This document shows, piece by piece, positions 26,960 through 34,831 of a stretch of 64,000 nucleotides of DNA. Numbering within the stretch: position 1 is the first letter of the stretch; each line of letters opens with the position of its first letter. Under the pieces are notes generated by a model that saw nothing but the letters and a program-made list of their open reading frames with translations, did not search any database and was not told where the DNA came from. Source of the DNA: Stutzerimonas stutzeri (GTDB lineage Bacteria; Pseudomonadota; Gammaproteobacteria; Pseudomonadales; Pseudomonadaceae); NCBI RefSeq assembly GCF_024448955.1, contig NZ_JAMOIH010000004.1, positions 124,001 through 188,000 on the forward strand, in the 5' to 3' direction. The position numbers and the translations under genes were made by a program.

Positions 26960-27320
26960 ACGGAAAAGGGGACAGATTTATTTTCATGGCCCTACCCGCC
27001 CTCGTTTACGACACACTTTCCTAGGGATGGAGCCCGAGTCGCCTGAAAGAATGAGCTTGTTTTTGTTCCTTTTGCACGAGACTACCAGGCGACGCCAACG
27101 CCCCTTTCAGAAGGGTGAGCGGAATCGACGTGGAAGGGGTTGAGCGGCATGGATGCCGCGAGAGCCGTGATGGGCCATGGATGGCCCTTCGCGGCGTGCC
27201 CCTGAACGGCGATGGAGCGAACGAACCCGGAGCGAAGCGCAGGGCCGGATGCAGGGGCAAGCGTTTTTGGTTACTTTTTCCGCGACTGGAAAAAGTGACC
27301 CGCCCAGCAGGGCGGAACTA
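26960..27320. repeat. Non-coding repeat module at the right border of the AT-rich island
   Basis: This 400-bp gap contains no credible gene. It starts with GGGGACAGATTTATTTTC, a phrase I associate with scars of REP-associated (IS200-like) transposase elements. It continues with a near-palindrome (GGGCCATGGATGGCCC, about 27173-27188) and ends with GGAAAAAGTGACCCGCCCAG and AGGGCGG, which resembles a widespread Pseudomonas intergenic repeat. Base composition returns from AT-rich to GC-rich here, so it probably marks an insertion boundary. Its copy number cannot be judged from one window. Confidence 0.45.
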
Positions 27321-27357
27321 CTGCATCAAACAACTCGTTCCTTTCAAGTTCTACGCT

Positions 27358-28581
27358 TCATCCTCCAGCAGAGCCACCCACCCCACACTGATTCGCTCGC
27401 TTCCGAATGTGATCTAGAAACCGATACACCCCGTCGGGCTGCGTGCGGAGAAGATTCCTAACCCCTCCCCCGTGGATTCGATTGACATCCCTGCACGCCT
27501 TGTCCCACAGCAACCCCTCGCCCATCGGGCCCATATAGGCAAACACGTTGGCCAGGACGAACCCAACCGGCGCCTGCCCCGGCGCATCGAGGATAAATCC
27601 GACGCGCTCCCAGTTCTTGGACTTGCCTTTCTGGGTCAGCCAGTTGAGCAGGCTATCCTCGTCCAGCGTCTGAAAAAGGCTGTGCCCGATTAACCCCGTT
27701 GCGCCGAACATGTCTTTCAGACCCGCAAACAGCCTGGCGGCGATGAACCGATCCAGCGCCGTCTGCGACTCGACCATGAGGGCATACATCTCACGCTGTT
27801 CCGCATCACGCAGGCTCATTGCGTAACTATCTAGGCTCATGACCTTCCTCCAAGACTTGGGTTTTTGCAGCCTTTCCAGGACTAGGCGGTACTCATCGAA
27901 GGCGTTTCGGATACCGCCGACGGGCGCCTCTTTAGCGCAGCTCTCGGCCCACCGGACCAGCGAGGGAAAATACGGGACGTGATGGAACGGGATTTCTACG
28001 TTCGCGTCTTCCCCAAAGTCCGGAAGATCAGCATGAGGCTTGGATTTACCGAAGCCCTCCCAGCGAAGCAGGTTCCCGGTGAGAGAAAATCCCGCCAAGC
28101 TTTCCGATTCATCGCTCGGTTGAGTGCGCCAGGCGCTCAGATAGATTACCGCCACCCGGCCGGACAGATCCGCCTCGCCGGCGAACAACTTTCTCTGAAC
28201 GCAACCGATGTACCGGCTGATTTGGTAACGCTGGTCCGGGGCACCGATCTTGTTCTCGACGATAAGTGCACGCTCGCCGTCGTGAATCAGAATGTCGATG
28301 CTGTCCTTCTCGCGCAGAACAGTTACACGCTCAAGGTCGAAGTGCCGAGGCTGTTCCGGTAGTTCCTTCAGAAACAGTTCGAGGAACATGCTGCCTTGAT
28401 AATGAAGCCCCTTCGGATTGAGCATGGAGCAGAGGAAGCGCGAGTGAAGCGACACTTCGTTCGACGGCTTGAGCATTGATGCAATCAGGCTGTAATCATG
28501 CTGCCCATCCTGTTTACGCCGCTCGTTATCAGCCTTCAGGCTGCGGTATTTCTCTAGACAGCGCTCCGCTACTTCATCCAT
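27358..28581 (-). CDS. PD-(D/E)XK nuclease superfamily protein (PDDEXK_4-like)
   Basis: This 407-aa protein has the N-terminal layout of the PDDEXK_4 family: a helical HSRFLCSMLNPKGLHYQG segment (about 46-63) followed by the nuclease core SIDILIHDGERALIVENKIG (about 94-113). Asp96 and the E-x-K pair (Glu109, Lys111) would bind metal, and QRYQISRYI follows. The rest is helical with no recognised domain. Such orphan nucleases are common in variable regions and are suspected defence or restriction enzymes, but function is rarely tested. No methyltransferase or helicase accompanies it. Unlike the nearby DUF262 island it has host-like GC content. It is convergent with the island genes and separated from them by a repeat module. 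Confidence 0.8.
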   Translation of the reverse strand: MDEVAERCLEKYRSLKADNERRKQDGQHDYSLIASMLKPSNEVSLHSRFLCSMLNPKGLHYQGSMFLELFLKELPEQPRHFDLERVTVLREKDSIDILIHDGERALIVENKIGAPDQRYQISRYIGCVQRKLFAGEADLSGRVAVIYLSAWRTQPSDESESLAGFSLTGNLLRWEGFGKSKPHADLPDFGEDANVEIPFHHVPYFPSLVRWAESCAKEAPVGGIRNAFDEYRLVLERLQKPKSWRKVMSLDSYAMSLRDAEQREMYALMVESQTALDRFIAARLFAGLKDMFGATGLIGHSLFQTLDEDSLLNWLTQKGKSKNWERVGFILDAPGQAPVGFVLANVFAYMGPMGEGLLWDKACRDVNRIHGGGVRNLLRTQPDGVYRFLDHIRKRANQCGVGGSAGG

Positions 28582-28747
28582 GTCGCTACCGTTCTTTCCG
28601 CCGTGACTAAGCGCGCACTATAAAGTGCGGTGCAAACATTGCCATCATTTAGGCATTACTTAGATACGAGATAGCGTCTTTCACCAAGCAACGACCCAGC
28701 AGTCCGCAGTGCTTATAGCTTGGGCTGCCACCGAGGTAGGTCCTACG

Positions 28748-29653
28748 TTAGCCCACCACCTCACACAACCCACCCGGCACGGCCATCACCCAATCCCTCA
28801 CAGCCAGAACCGTCGGATCATCCCGACGGCTCTCGGGATATACGAGGTGAAACGGCTTCCCTTCCATCACCGGCCCAAACGGCTGCACCAGCCGCCCTTC
28901 CCTCAGTTCATCCTCGATCAACTGCCGACTCATCAAGGCCACTCCTTGCGCGCCGATGGCGGCTGAGATGGCGTGGGTCTCGTCGGAGAAGACCAAGCCG
29001 GCGCTGACATCCAACCCTGGCACGTTGGCGAGCTTCTGCCATGAAGCCCAATGAATCGGGGCGGATGTAGCACCTTGGGCGCGGAAGTGGATCAACGAGT
29101 GTTTGGGCAGCTCTGCGACATCCTGCAAGCCAAGCAATGGGCTGCAGGCCGGGACGAAGGTGTTATCGAACAGCTTCTCGGCTACCAGCCCCGGCCAGCG
29201 GCCATCGCCATAGCGGATAGCGACATCGGCCGTGACGCCGTCCAGCGCGACCGGCTCATGGGAGGTGTGGAAGCGCAGATCAATATCCGGATGGGAGTCG
29301 CGCAGCATGCAGACCCAGGGCACCAGCCAACGGACCGCTATCGCCGGCGTAGTGCTGAGGGTGATCGCCTGACGGCAGGGCTTCGCGCTGAGGCGTTCGA
29401 CCGTTGTGCTGATGGTGTCGAACGCCGTTTCCAGCACTTGTTGCAGCTCACGCCCCTGGGCGGTCAGCTCCAGCTTTCGTGGCTTGCGCAGAAACAGCGA
29501 GACGCCGAGGGATTCTTCCAGCAGCCGAATCTGGTGGCTAATCGCCGTAGCGGTGACAGACAACTCTTCTGCGGCCTGCTTGGCGCTCTCATGGCGGGCG
29601 GCGGCTTCGAAGGCGCGCAGTGCGGAAAGCGAGGGTAACCGGCGGTGCGCCAT
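28748..29653 (-). CDS. LysR-family transcriptional regulator (GcvA-like)
   Basis: The start ATG 29653 gives MAHRRLPSLSALRAFEAAARH, the usual beginning of the GcvA subgroup; a longer frame up to 29752 is less likely. The 301-aa protein has a helix-turn-helix at about 18-60 (SAKQAAEELSVTATAISHQIR) and a co-inducer domain (about 90-295). It diverges from the azoreductase gene across about 117 bp, the classic layout in which a LysR protein controls its neighbour, so azoR at 29771 is the probable target. The effector is unknown. Confidence 0.9.
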   Translation of the reverse strand: MAHRRLPSLSALRAFEAAARHESAKQAAEELSVTATAISHQIRLLEESLGVSLFLRKPRKLELTAQGRELQQVLETAFDTISTTVERLSAKPCRQAITLSTTPAIAVRWLVPWVCMLRDSHPDIDLRFHTSHEPVALDGVTADVAIRYGDGRWPGLVAEKLFDNTFVPACSPLLGLQDVAELPKHSLIHFRAQGATSAPIHWASWQKLANVPGLDVSAGLVFSDETHAISAAIGAQGVALMSRQLIEDELREGRLVQPFGPVMEGKPFHLVYPESRRDDPTVLAVRDWVMAVPGGLCEVVG

Positions 29654-29770
29654 AACTGAGTTTTCCTCATCTGTAGCTGGAAATATTGATCGTTTGTCGC
29701 CCATAGAGCCTAGTCCTAGCCTGGGTCTACCGCGAATGACAGATGAATTCAATCACAGAGGAGACCGACC

Positions 29771-30508
29771 ATGACGCACCTTCTACACCTCGACGCCAGC
29801 GCCCGTCCCGGCCTCGCCGGTAAAGACAACCACGGTTCCCACAGCCGCAACCTCACCCACCGCTTTGTCAGCCAATGGCAGTCCCGCCGCGCGCAGGACA
29901 GCATCACGTATCGGGATATAGGCCAGAACCCGCCCTCTTTCATCGACCATGACTGGATCGCCTCGGCCTTTACGCCGGAAGATCGTCAGGAGGCATGGAT
30001 GAAAGACGCACTGGCAGAAAGCGACCAGCTGGTCGATGAGCTGGAGGCAGCCGATGTGCTAGTCATCGGGACGCCGCTTTATAACTTCGGCATGCCCGCG
30101 GCGCTCAAGGCATGGATCGATCAGGTGGTGCGCCTGGGCCGGACGGTTGGGATCGACGAAACCCAACATCCCGACCCTTACGTCCCATTGCTGGGAGACC
30201 GGTCACGGCATGCGGTCATTCTCACCGCCAGGGGCGGCATAGGCTTCGGTCCCGGCGGGGAAATGGCTCATATGAATCACTTGGAGCCGAACCTGGTAAC
30301 CGCGCTTAACTTCATCGGGATTACCCGCATTCATCAGATCGCGATTGAAGGTCAGGAAACGGGGGGCGATGTGCTGGCGGCCTCGGTGACTCAGGCGCTA
30401 CGTCAGGTTGATGTCTTGGTGGCTGAGCTTCAGGCAGCGCTTGATGCCAATCCCAAGCCCCTCGTCACCGAACACGTCCCTCGTGCTGCTCCGGCACAAG
30501 CTTCGTGA
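29771..30508 (+). CDS. azoR: FMN-dependent NADH-azoreductase family protein (AzoR)
   Basis: This 245-aa flavodoxin-fold protein would reduce quinones and azo compounds with NAD(P)H. The N-terminal strand MTHLLHLDASARPG with downstream SHSRNLTHRFV forms the FMN phosphate-binding region, and IGTPLYNFGMPAALKAWIDQ (about 98-117) is the family signature that contacts the flavin. LTARGG follows at about residue 155. AGGAG lies 7 bp before the ATG. It is divergent from a LysR regulator. The N-terminal loop carries a short insertion (GLAGKDNHG) relative to E. coli AzoR, so substrate range may differ. Confidence 0.88.
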   Translation: MTHLLHLDASARPGLAGKDNHGSHSRNLTHRFVSQWQSRRAQDSITYRDIGQNPPSFIDHDWIASAFTPEDRQEAWMKDALAESDQLVDELEAADVLVIGTPLYNFGMPAALKAWIDQVVRLGRTVGIDETQHPDPYVPLLGDRSRHAVILTARGGIGFGPGGEMAHMNHLEPNLVTALNFIGITRIHQIAIEGQETGGDVLAASVTQALRQVDVLVAELQAALDANPKPLVTEHVPRAAPAQAS

Positions 30509-30578
30509 ACAAGCGCTGATCGGCCGCCGCAATGAACAGATAGACTGCGGCCCGATTCAGCAACACAAGGAGATTTTC

Positions 30579-31841
30579 ATGGGAAAGGACAACCTTAAAG
30601 AAGCGGCTTACCCGCTCGACCAGGGCTGGGACTTGGACACCGGGTGGAAGGCGGACAGCACCGGCAGCCGCGACTCAAGCTGGATGCCTGATCGCGGCTG
30701 GGGCCGCCAGGTCGAGTTGCCGAAGATCAAGCCAGGTAACGGCGGCGCCTCTTTTGCGGCTTGGGAAGAAAAAGTCGAAACCACTCCTGAGCTTTCGGAT
30801 TGGCCGCCGCCCGACAGGCTTAGGCTCCCCGAGCCTCAGCCGCCTGGCTTCTACATCGCGCCGCGCAGCATGTCCGGCGAGCAGGTGCTTGCCAGGTTGT
30901 TTGCCGATACGCCCCACAACCACTTGGTCAGCCGCATCAAGGCGCTAAACCCCACTTTCGCCAAAGGTTTCAAAGCTGGTGAGATGGTCGTCTTGGGCAA
31001 CCTGATCAATCCAACCGCTTGCTCGCGCGAAGAGGCCGACCTGATGGCGGCGGCCGCCAAGGTGCGTACGGCTCTGGAACCATTGAGCGAGAGCGAAGCC
31101 GACTTCATGACGAAGCATCAGGCAGAGATCGCCGTGATGGTCGGTGGCGCCAGCCAGTCGCTGGGGATGGGTACCGATGTGCTAGGAAACGGTTTGAAGC
31201 AGATTGACGGCACGCTGCGCGATATCGAATACCTACATCAGCGCGAATTCGCCACGCATGGCCACCTGCAAAGTCCGCAGTTCTTCGCTTCGCGCCAACA
31301 GCTGTACCGCCAACTCGACAACCAGTTGAAAGCAACCTTCCTCGGCAAGCAGTTGGGCCTGGGCAGCTATCCTACGCTGCGCCAAGACCTCGGCATTTCC
31401 ACCCGCAGCCTGGTGCATCACTGGAGCAAAGGCGGCGCACCGGGCCAGATCCCCGGCTATGCCACCCATATGGATCAGATTGCCAAGGCAGCTAAGTATC
31501 TGAGAAATGGAAGCTATATCGGAATCGCCTTGGGCGGTACCGCCTCTGCATTGAAAGTCCGGGAGGTTTGCCAGGCAGGCGAAACCCAGGCATGTCAGAA
31601 GATTCGTTTTACCGAGACGGGAAGTTTTGCTGGGGCGTTGGGTGGTGGATCCGTAGGCGTCTGGATAGGGAGCGGCGCCGCTACGGCTATCTGCGCCGCC
31701 ATCGGCATCGGATCAGCAGGCATCGGCGGGGTTGTTTGTGGATTGGTTGTAGTCGGTGGGGCTTCGGCTGCTGGAGGAGCTATTGGTGGAGGATCTGGGG
31801 AAAAAGCAGGTGAAAGACTATACGAGTGGATTCAACCATGA
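30579..31841 (+). CDS. LysM-like/glycine-zipper protein, probable pore-forming antibacterial effector
   Basis: ATG 30579 is chosen for its AGGAG 6 bp upstream. The 420-aa protein has a charged, Trp-rich N-terminus with repeated DxGW motifs (DQGWDLDTGW), a LysM-like segment at about 92-141 (GEQVLARLF...ALNPTFAKGFKAGEMVVLGN), a helical middle and a hydrophobic C-terminus (about 348-408) with many GxxxG spacings (AGALGGGSVGVWIGSG). It ends GEKAGERLYEW. There is no signal peptide. Glycine-zipper C-termini of this type occur in type VI secretion pore formers such as Tse4 of P. aeruginosa. The next gene overlaps it by four bases and encodes a small membrane protein suited to be its immunity factor. 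No secretion genes are in the window. The effector role is an inference. Confidence 0.6.
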   Translation: MGKDNLKEAAYPLDQGWDLDTGWKADSTGSRDSSWMPDRGWGRQVELPKIKPGNGGASFAAWEEKVETTPELSDWPPPDRLRLPEPQPPGFYIAPRSMSGEQVLARLFADTPHNHLVSRIKALNPTFAKGFKAGEMVVLGNLINPTACSREEADLMAAAAKVRTALEPLSESEADFMTKHQAEIAVMVGGASQSLGMGTDVLGNGLKQIDGTLRDIEYLHQREFATHGHLQSPQFFASRQQLYRQLDNQLKATFLGKQLGLGSYPTLRQDLGISTRSLVHHWSKGGAPGQIPGYATHMDQIAKAAKYLRNGSYIGIALGGTASALKVREVCQAGETQACQKIRFTETGSFAGALGGGSVGVWIGSGAATAICAAIGIGSAGIGGVVCGLVVVGGASAAGGAIGGGSGEKAGERLYEWIQP

Positions 31842-32236
31842 GTTTTGATATTGATACATGGCACCCTGGACTGGCATTCGCCTTTTTGCTGGCACCCTTT
31901 GTTGTCGGGCTATCTGGCGTAGCGATCGGTGTTTTCATCGCCTGTAGTCGCCATTTCGACACCATGCTCTCAGCGCTTCCAAACAGCGCCTGGGCTAAGC
32001 AGCAGCACATTGTGGGGACAACGAGTTTTACTTCCCGTTTCTATCTGGTCGGCACGCTAAGCGGGGCCTTACTTCTTTCGGATTTCAATGTTCGAAAAGG
32101 GGTACTCGATGCCAACGATGTCAGCAACTTCCCCCGCTCGCTGCGCCGCCTTATGACCCTGTCGACCAAGCTGGCTTTTGTCGGCATGGCTTGGCTGTGT
32201 CTGGCGGTTGGCCTGCTAAAACTCACCGGAAACTGA
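31838..32236 (+). CDS. Small polytopic membrane protein, probable immunity protein
   Basis: The ATG at 31838 overlaps the stop of the preceding gene (ATGA), so synthesis is translationally coupled; an ATG 12 bp earlier is a weaker choice. The 132-aa protein has three predicted membrane segments, about 10-36 (GLAFAFLLAPFVVGLSGVAI), about 62-80 and about 107-127 (LAFVGMAWLCLAVGLL), with a cytoplasmic or periplasmic basic loop between the last two. The pairing of a glycine-zipper pore-forming candidate with a small inner-membrane protein is the layout of effector/immunity pairs that act on the inner membrane. I do not recognise a named family. Confidence 0.6.
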   Translation: MSFDIDTWHPGLAFAFLLAPFVVGLSGVAIGVFIACSRHFDTMLSALPNSAWAKQQHIVGTTSFTSRFYLVGTLSGALLLSDFNVRKGVLDANDVSNFPRSLRRLMTLSTKLAFVGMAWLCLAVGLLKLTGN

Positions 32237-32439
32237 ACGCATCAGTCCGGCGGCTTGTTACACATGCTTCCTTCAAGTACGCGAGATAGCCCTAGAAATG
32301 ACGCGTGGAAAGAGCACGGAATGACTGCATGGACAGCGCTTCGCTAATTACTTGAATATGCGGCGATCGACTTCCACATCGCTGGCCGATCAACGTAGCC
32401 CCTGAGCGGCTTCGCCACGCTCGATTTTAGGAGTTCAGA

Positions 32440-32856
32440 ATGAAAGCCCTTCCAACTCTGGCCCTCGCCCTGCTAGCGCCCTTAGCGCACGCCCAAGAGC
32501 TAAGCGTCATACTTAATGGGCTTGAGCACGACAAGGGTCAGGTGGCCGTGGCGGTATACGCCGACCCGAAAAACTTCCTGAAGGAAAACCACGCCTTCGC
32601 CGCGCGAAAGGTCAAAGCTGAGGTCGGAGCCGTGACGTTGGTATTCAGCGATGTGCCACCCGGGCGCTACGCGGTGCTGGCCTACCATGACGAGAACGAC
32701 AACGGTGAGCTGGATCGACGCTTCGGCATGTTCCCCGCCGAGGGCTACGGGCTGTCAAACAATCCCAAGGTGATGGGCCCGCCGTCTTACGACGATAGCG
32801 CCTTCGAAGTGACCGCCGACGAGCCCGCCAAGGTCACGCTGGATATGCATTACTAG
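32440..32856 (+). CDS. DUF2141 family secreted protein
   Basis: This 138-aa protein starts after AGGAG (6 bp before ATG) and has a cleavable signal peptide (MKALPTLALALLAPLAHA, cleavage after AHA). The mature part is a beta-rich DUF2141 domain: KGQVAVAVYADPKNFL, then FSDVPPGRYAVLAYHDENDN and GELDRRFGMFPAEGYG. These proteins are exported and resemble a carboxypeptidase-regulatory-like fold; no activity is known. It is a single gene, with about 200 bp of degenerate repeat sequence upstream (GACGCGTGGAAA at about 32299 recalls the start of the repeat at 26126). Confidence 0.88.
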   Translation: MKALPTLALALLAPLAHAQELSVILNGLEHDKGQVAVAVYADPKNFLKENHAFAARKVKAEVGAVTLVFSDVPPGRYAVLAYHDENDNGELDRRFGMFPAEGYGLSNNPKVMGPPSYDDSAFEVTADEPAKVTLDMHY

Positions 32857-32977
32857 GAAAACCACTTTCACGCCACATTGCACGGCTCGACTGCGGCAAC
32901 CCCCCTTCCAACCCGCTCGGTGCGCATCGATCGGTACAATGCGTTCTTTGCCATACCGTCCCGGAGCCACCTCGCCT

Positions 32978-33673
32978 ATGGTCACCCTCGCCCACCTGGA
33001 CACCCCGCCACCGGAATCGATGAAAAGCCAGGTGCTGCAGATGGTGGTGGACTACCTCGGCGAAATCAGTCCGGTATCGCTCACGCCCAGCAACCCGCTG
33101 TATCAGCTGTATCAATACGTGGTGGGTTTCGAGGTGCATCGTTATCTGGACAGCATGGACGGCGCGCAGGCGGGCAAGCCCGAATTGATCATGGCGCTGG
33201 ATCCTGACGATCCGGCTCGTCTGCTCGGCTTCGCGCTGTATCTGCCGTATGTGGACGATCCCGATGCCTGTACGCTGATCTATCTGGCCGTGCAGGCCAG
33301 CCATCGCCGGCAGGGCATCGGTCGGGCCATGGTCGAAGAGATGGTGGCGCGCTATCCCCATGCGGAAGTGGCGTGCGTGGCCGGCAAGGTGCCGTACTTC
33401 GAAGCGCTGGGCTTTCTGCCACTGGCGGCTCGCGGCCCCCAGGTGGTGATGAATACTCGGAGCCAGGCTTCAAACGGCGTGTTGGCGGTGCAGGACCTGG
33501 AGCCAATCTTTCACTCCAAGGAAGTCCGGCAGATTCATAGCTATCTCGTGAAGCAACACGGTGAAAAAGCCATGAGCGACGCGGAGAAAGAGCGCGATGG
33601 CCTGCTGGATAAGTTGGCCGAACAGGCGCAGCATTTAGTCCAGGCATACTCTCCAGCTAAGCGCTTGCATTGA
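32978..33673 (+). CDS. GNAT family N-acetyltransferase
   Basis: ATG 32978 (MVTLAHLDTPPPESM) is used, with GGAG about 11 bp upstream; an in-frame start at 32939 is possible. The 231-aa protein has the acetyl-CoA-binding motif QASHRRQGIGRAMVEEMV (about 107-124), preceded by the core strand CTLIYLAV and followed by the EALGFLPL motif. The C-terminal 60 residues form a charged helical tail (MSDAEKERDGLLDKLAEQAQ) beyond the GNAT fold. The substrate is unknown. It is a monocistronic gene, followed by about 200 bp without genes. Confidence 0.85.
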   Translation: MVTLAHLDTPPPESMKSQVLQMVVDYLGEISPVSLTPSNPLYQLYQYVVGFEVHRYLDSMDGAQAGKPELIMALDPDDPARLLGFALYLPYVDDPDACTLIYLAVQASHRRQGIGRAMVEEMVARYPHAEVACVAGKVPYFEALGFLPLAARGPQVVMNTRSQASNGVLAVQDLEPIFHSKEVRQIHSYLVKQHGEKAMSDAEKERDGLLDKLAEQAQHLVQAYSPAKRLH

Positions 33674-33890
33674 TCAACCTGGAGAAATCGTTGCGGTCCG
33701 CGCTACGTAATGCCGATGCGCCGACAAGACGAGCCAATCCGCGAGGTCAGTAGCGAGTCAGTCACCGATGAGTGCCGGATACTGACGTTAGATGTATGTT
33801 GGGCGTAGCGCAGTCTGATAGCGCACTTGCATGGGGTACAAGGGGCCGAGACGTCCTAATCACTCCATCCGCGCCATGTTGCGCCGTGCA

Positions 33891-34628
33891 TCAAATCTTC
33901 ACACAGGCAAATATCGCGTTCCCTGAAGTCCCGTTCCAAGGAACGATCTTTTCGTAATCGTGCTCAAGCACATGAACATCGAAGTACGGCTTTAACAGCT
34001 CGATCAATTCCCCAAAACTCACGGCCACCATGCGGTGTTCGTCGAGCCATACCTGGCTTTCATGGGCGCTCATTTTTTCAATGCGTAGCTTTAGCGACTG
34101 CTGCTCGCCAGCGCCGGAGTAGTACCAACCGGAACTGAAGTTGAACATGCCGTCAGCATGTTTGGCGGTGTGCGATACGAATGAATCGTTGTCGATGGTG
34201 TGCTTGTCGACGGCGTTGAAGCAGAAGAGTCCATCGTCGGCCAGTGCGGCATGCACGCTGGCGATACAGGCTTTCAACCGCTCGATTTCTGCGCTGTAGT
34301 GAATGGAATACAGAAAGCAGGTGATCAGGTCGACCGACCGATCCACTTTGAAGTCACACATGTCCTGCAAGGAAAACCGTGCTTCGGGGCAGCGAATGGC
34401 CGCTCTATCCAACATAGGCTGGTTGATGTCGAGCCCGCTGCTTTCATAGCCCGCATCGATGAAATGCCGCACATGCGGTCCGGTTCCGCAGGCCAAGTCC
34501 AGTTGCCTCTTTCCCGCATTACCGAACAATTGCTGGAGCCGTTGGATACAGTGGCTTTGCGCCTGATAGTCGATATCGGCACACATCAGATCGTAGTAAC
34601 CCGACAGGTCGGTATAAATGGCGAGCAT
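33891..34628 (-). CDS. Class I SAM-dependent methyltransferase
   Basis: ATG 34628 gives a 245-aa protein, MLAIYTDLSGYYDLMCADIDY; the longer frame (to 34733) has basic, unrelated sequence. Motif I is QLDLACGTGPHVRHFIDAGY (about 42-61), followed by the acidic end of strand 2 (SGLDINQPMLDRA) and motif II/III around DLITCFLYSIHY. The C-terminal part has the VSFGELIELLKPYFDVHVLEHDY segment typical of small-molecule methyltransferases of the Methyltransf_25 type. The substrate is unknown. It is divergent from the curlin-repeat gene at 34832. Confidence 0.85.
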   Translation of the reverse strand: MLAIYTDLSGYYDLMCADIDYQAQSHCIQRLQQLFGNAGKRQLDLACGTGPHVRHFIDAGYESSGLDINQPMLDRAAIRCPEARFSLQDMCDFKVDRSVDLITCFLYSIHYSAEIERLKACIASVHAALADDGLFCFNAVDKHTIDNDSFVSHTAKHADGMFNFSSGWYYSGAGEQQSLKLRIEKMSAHESQVWLDEHRMVAVSFGELIELLKPYFDVHVLEHDYEKIVPWNGTSGNAIFACVKI

Positions 34629-34831
34629 GGTGGCCCTGAGGTTTGAATCGGAGCGTTGAGGGCGCGCATCATATCCGGGCCGTATGGAAATCGCGCGTCG
34701 TCGCGGGCGGAAATGCAGCTCCAATTCCGACAATCGGTTAATAGTCCCCTAGCTAATCAGCCGTTCAGCCTATTTCCTTCTCTGGTCAATCCTCAAGAAT
34801 CCGACTTCCCACGACTCAAAGGATTCTGAAA

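Noticed and set aside
27021..27461. Overlapping short frames in the repeat module after the AT-rich island
   Set aside because: They consist of repeat sequence, have no ribosome-binding sites and show low-complexity Arg/Pro/Ser composition.
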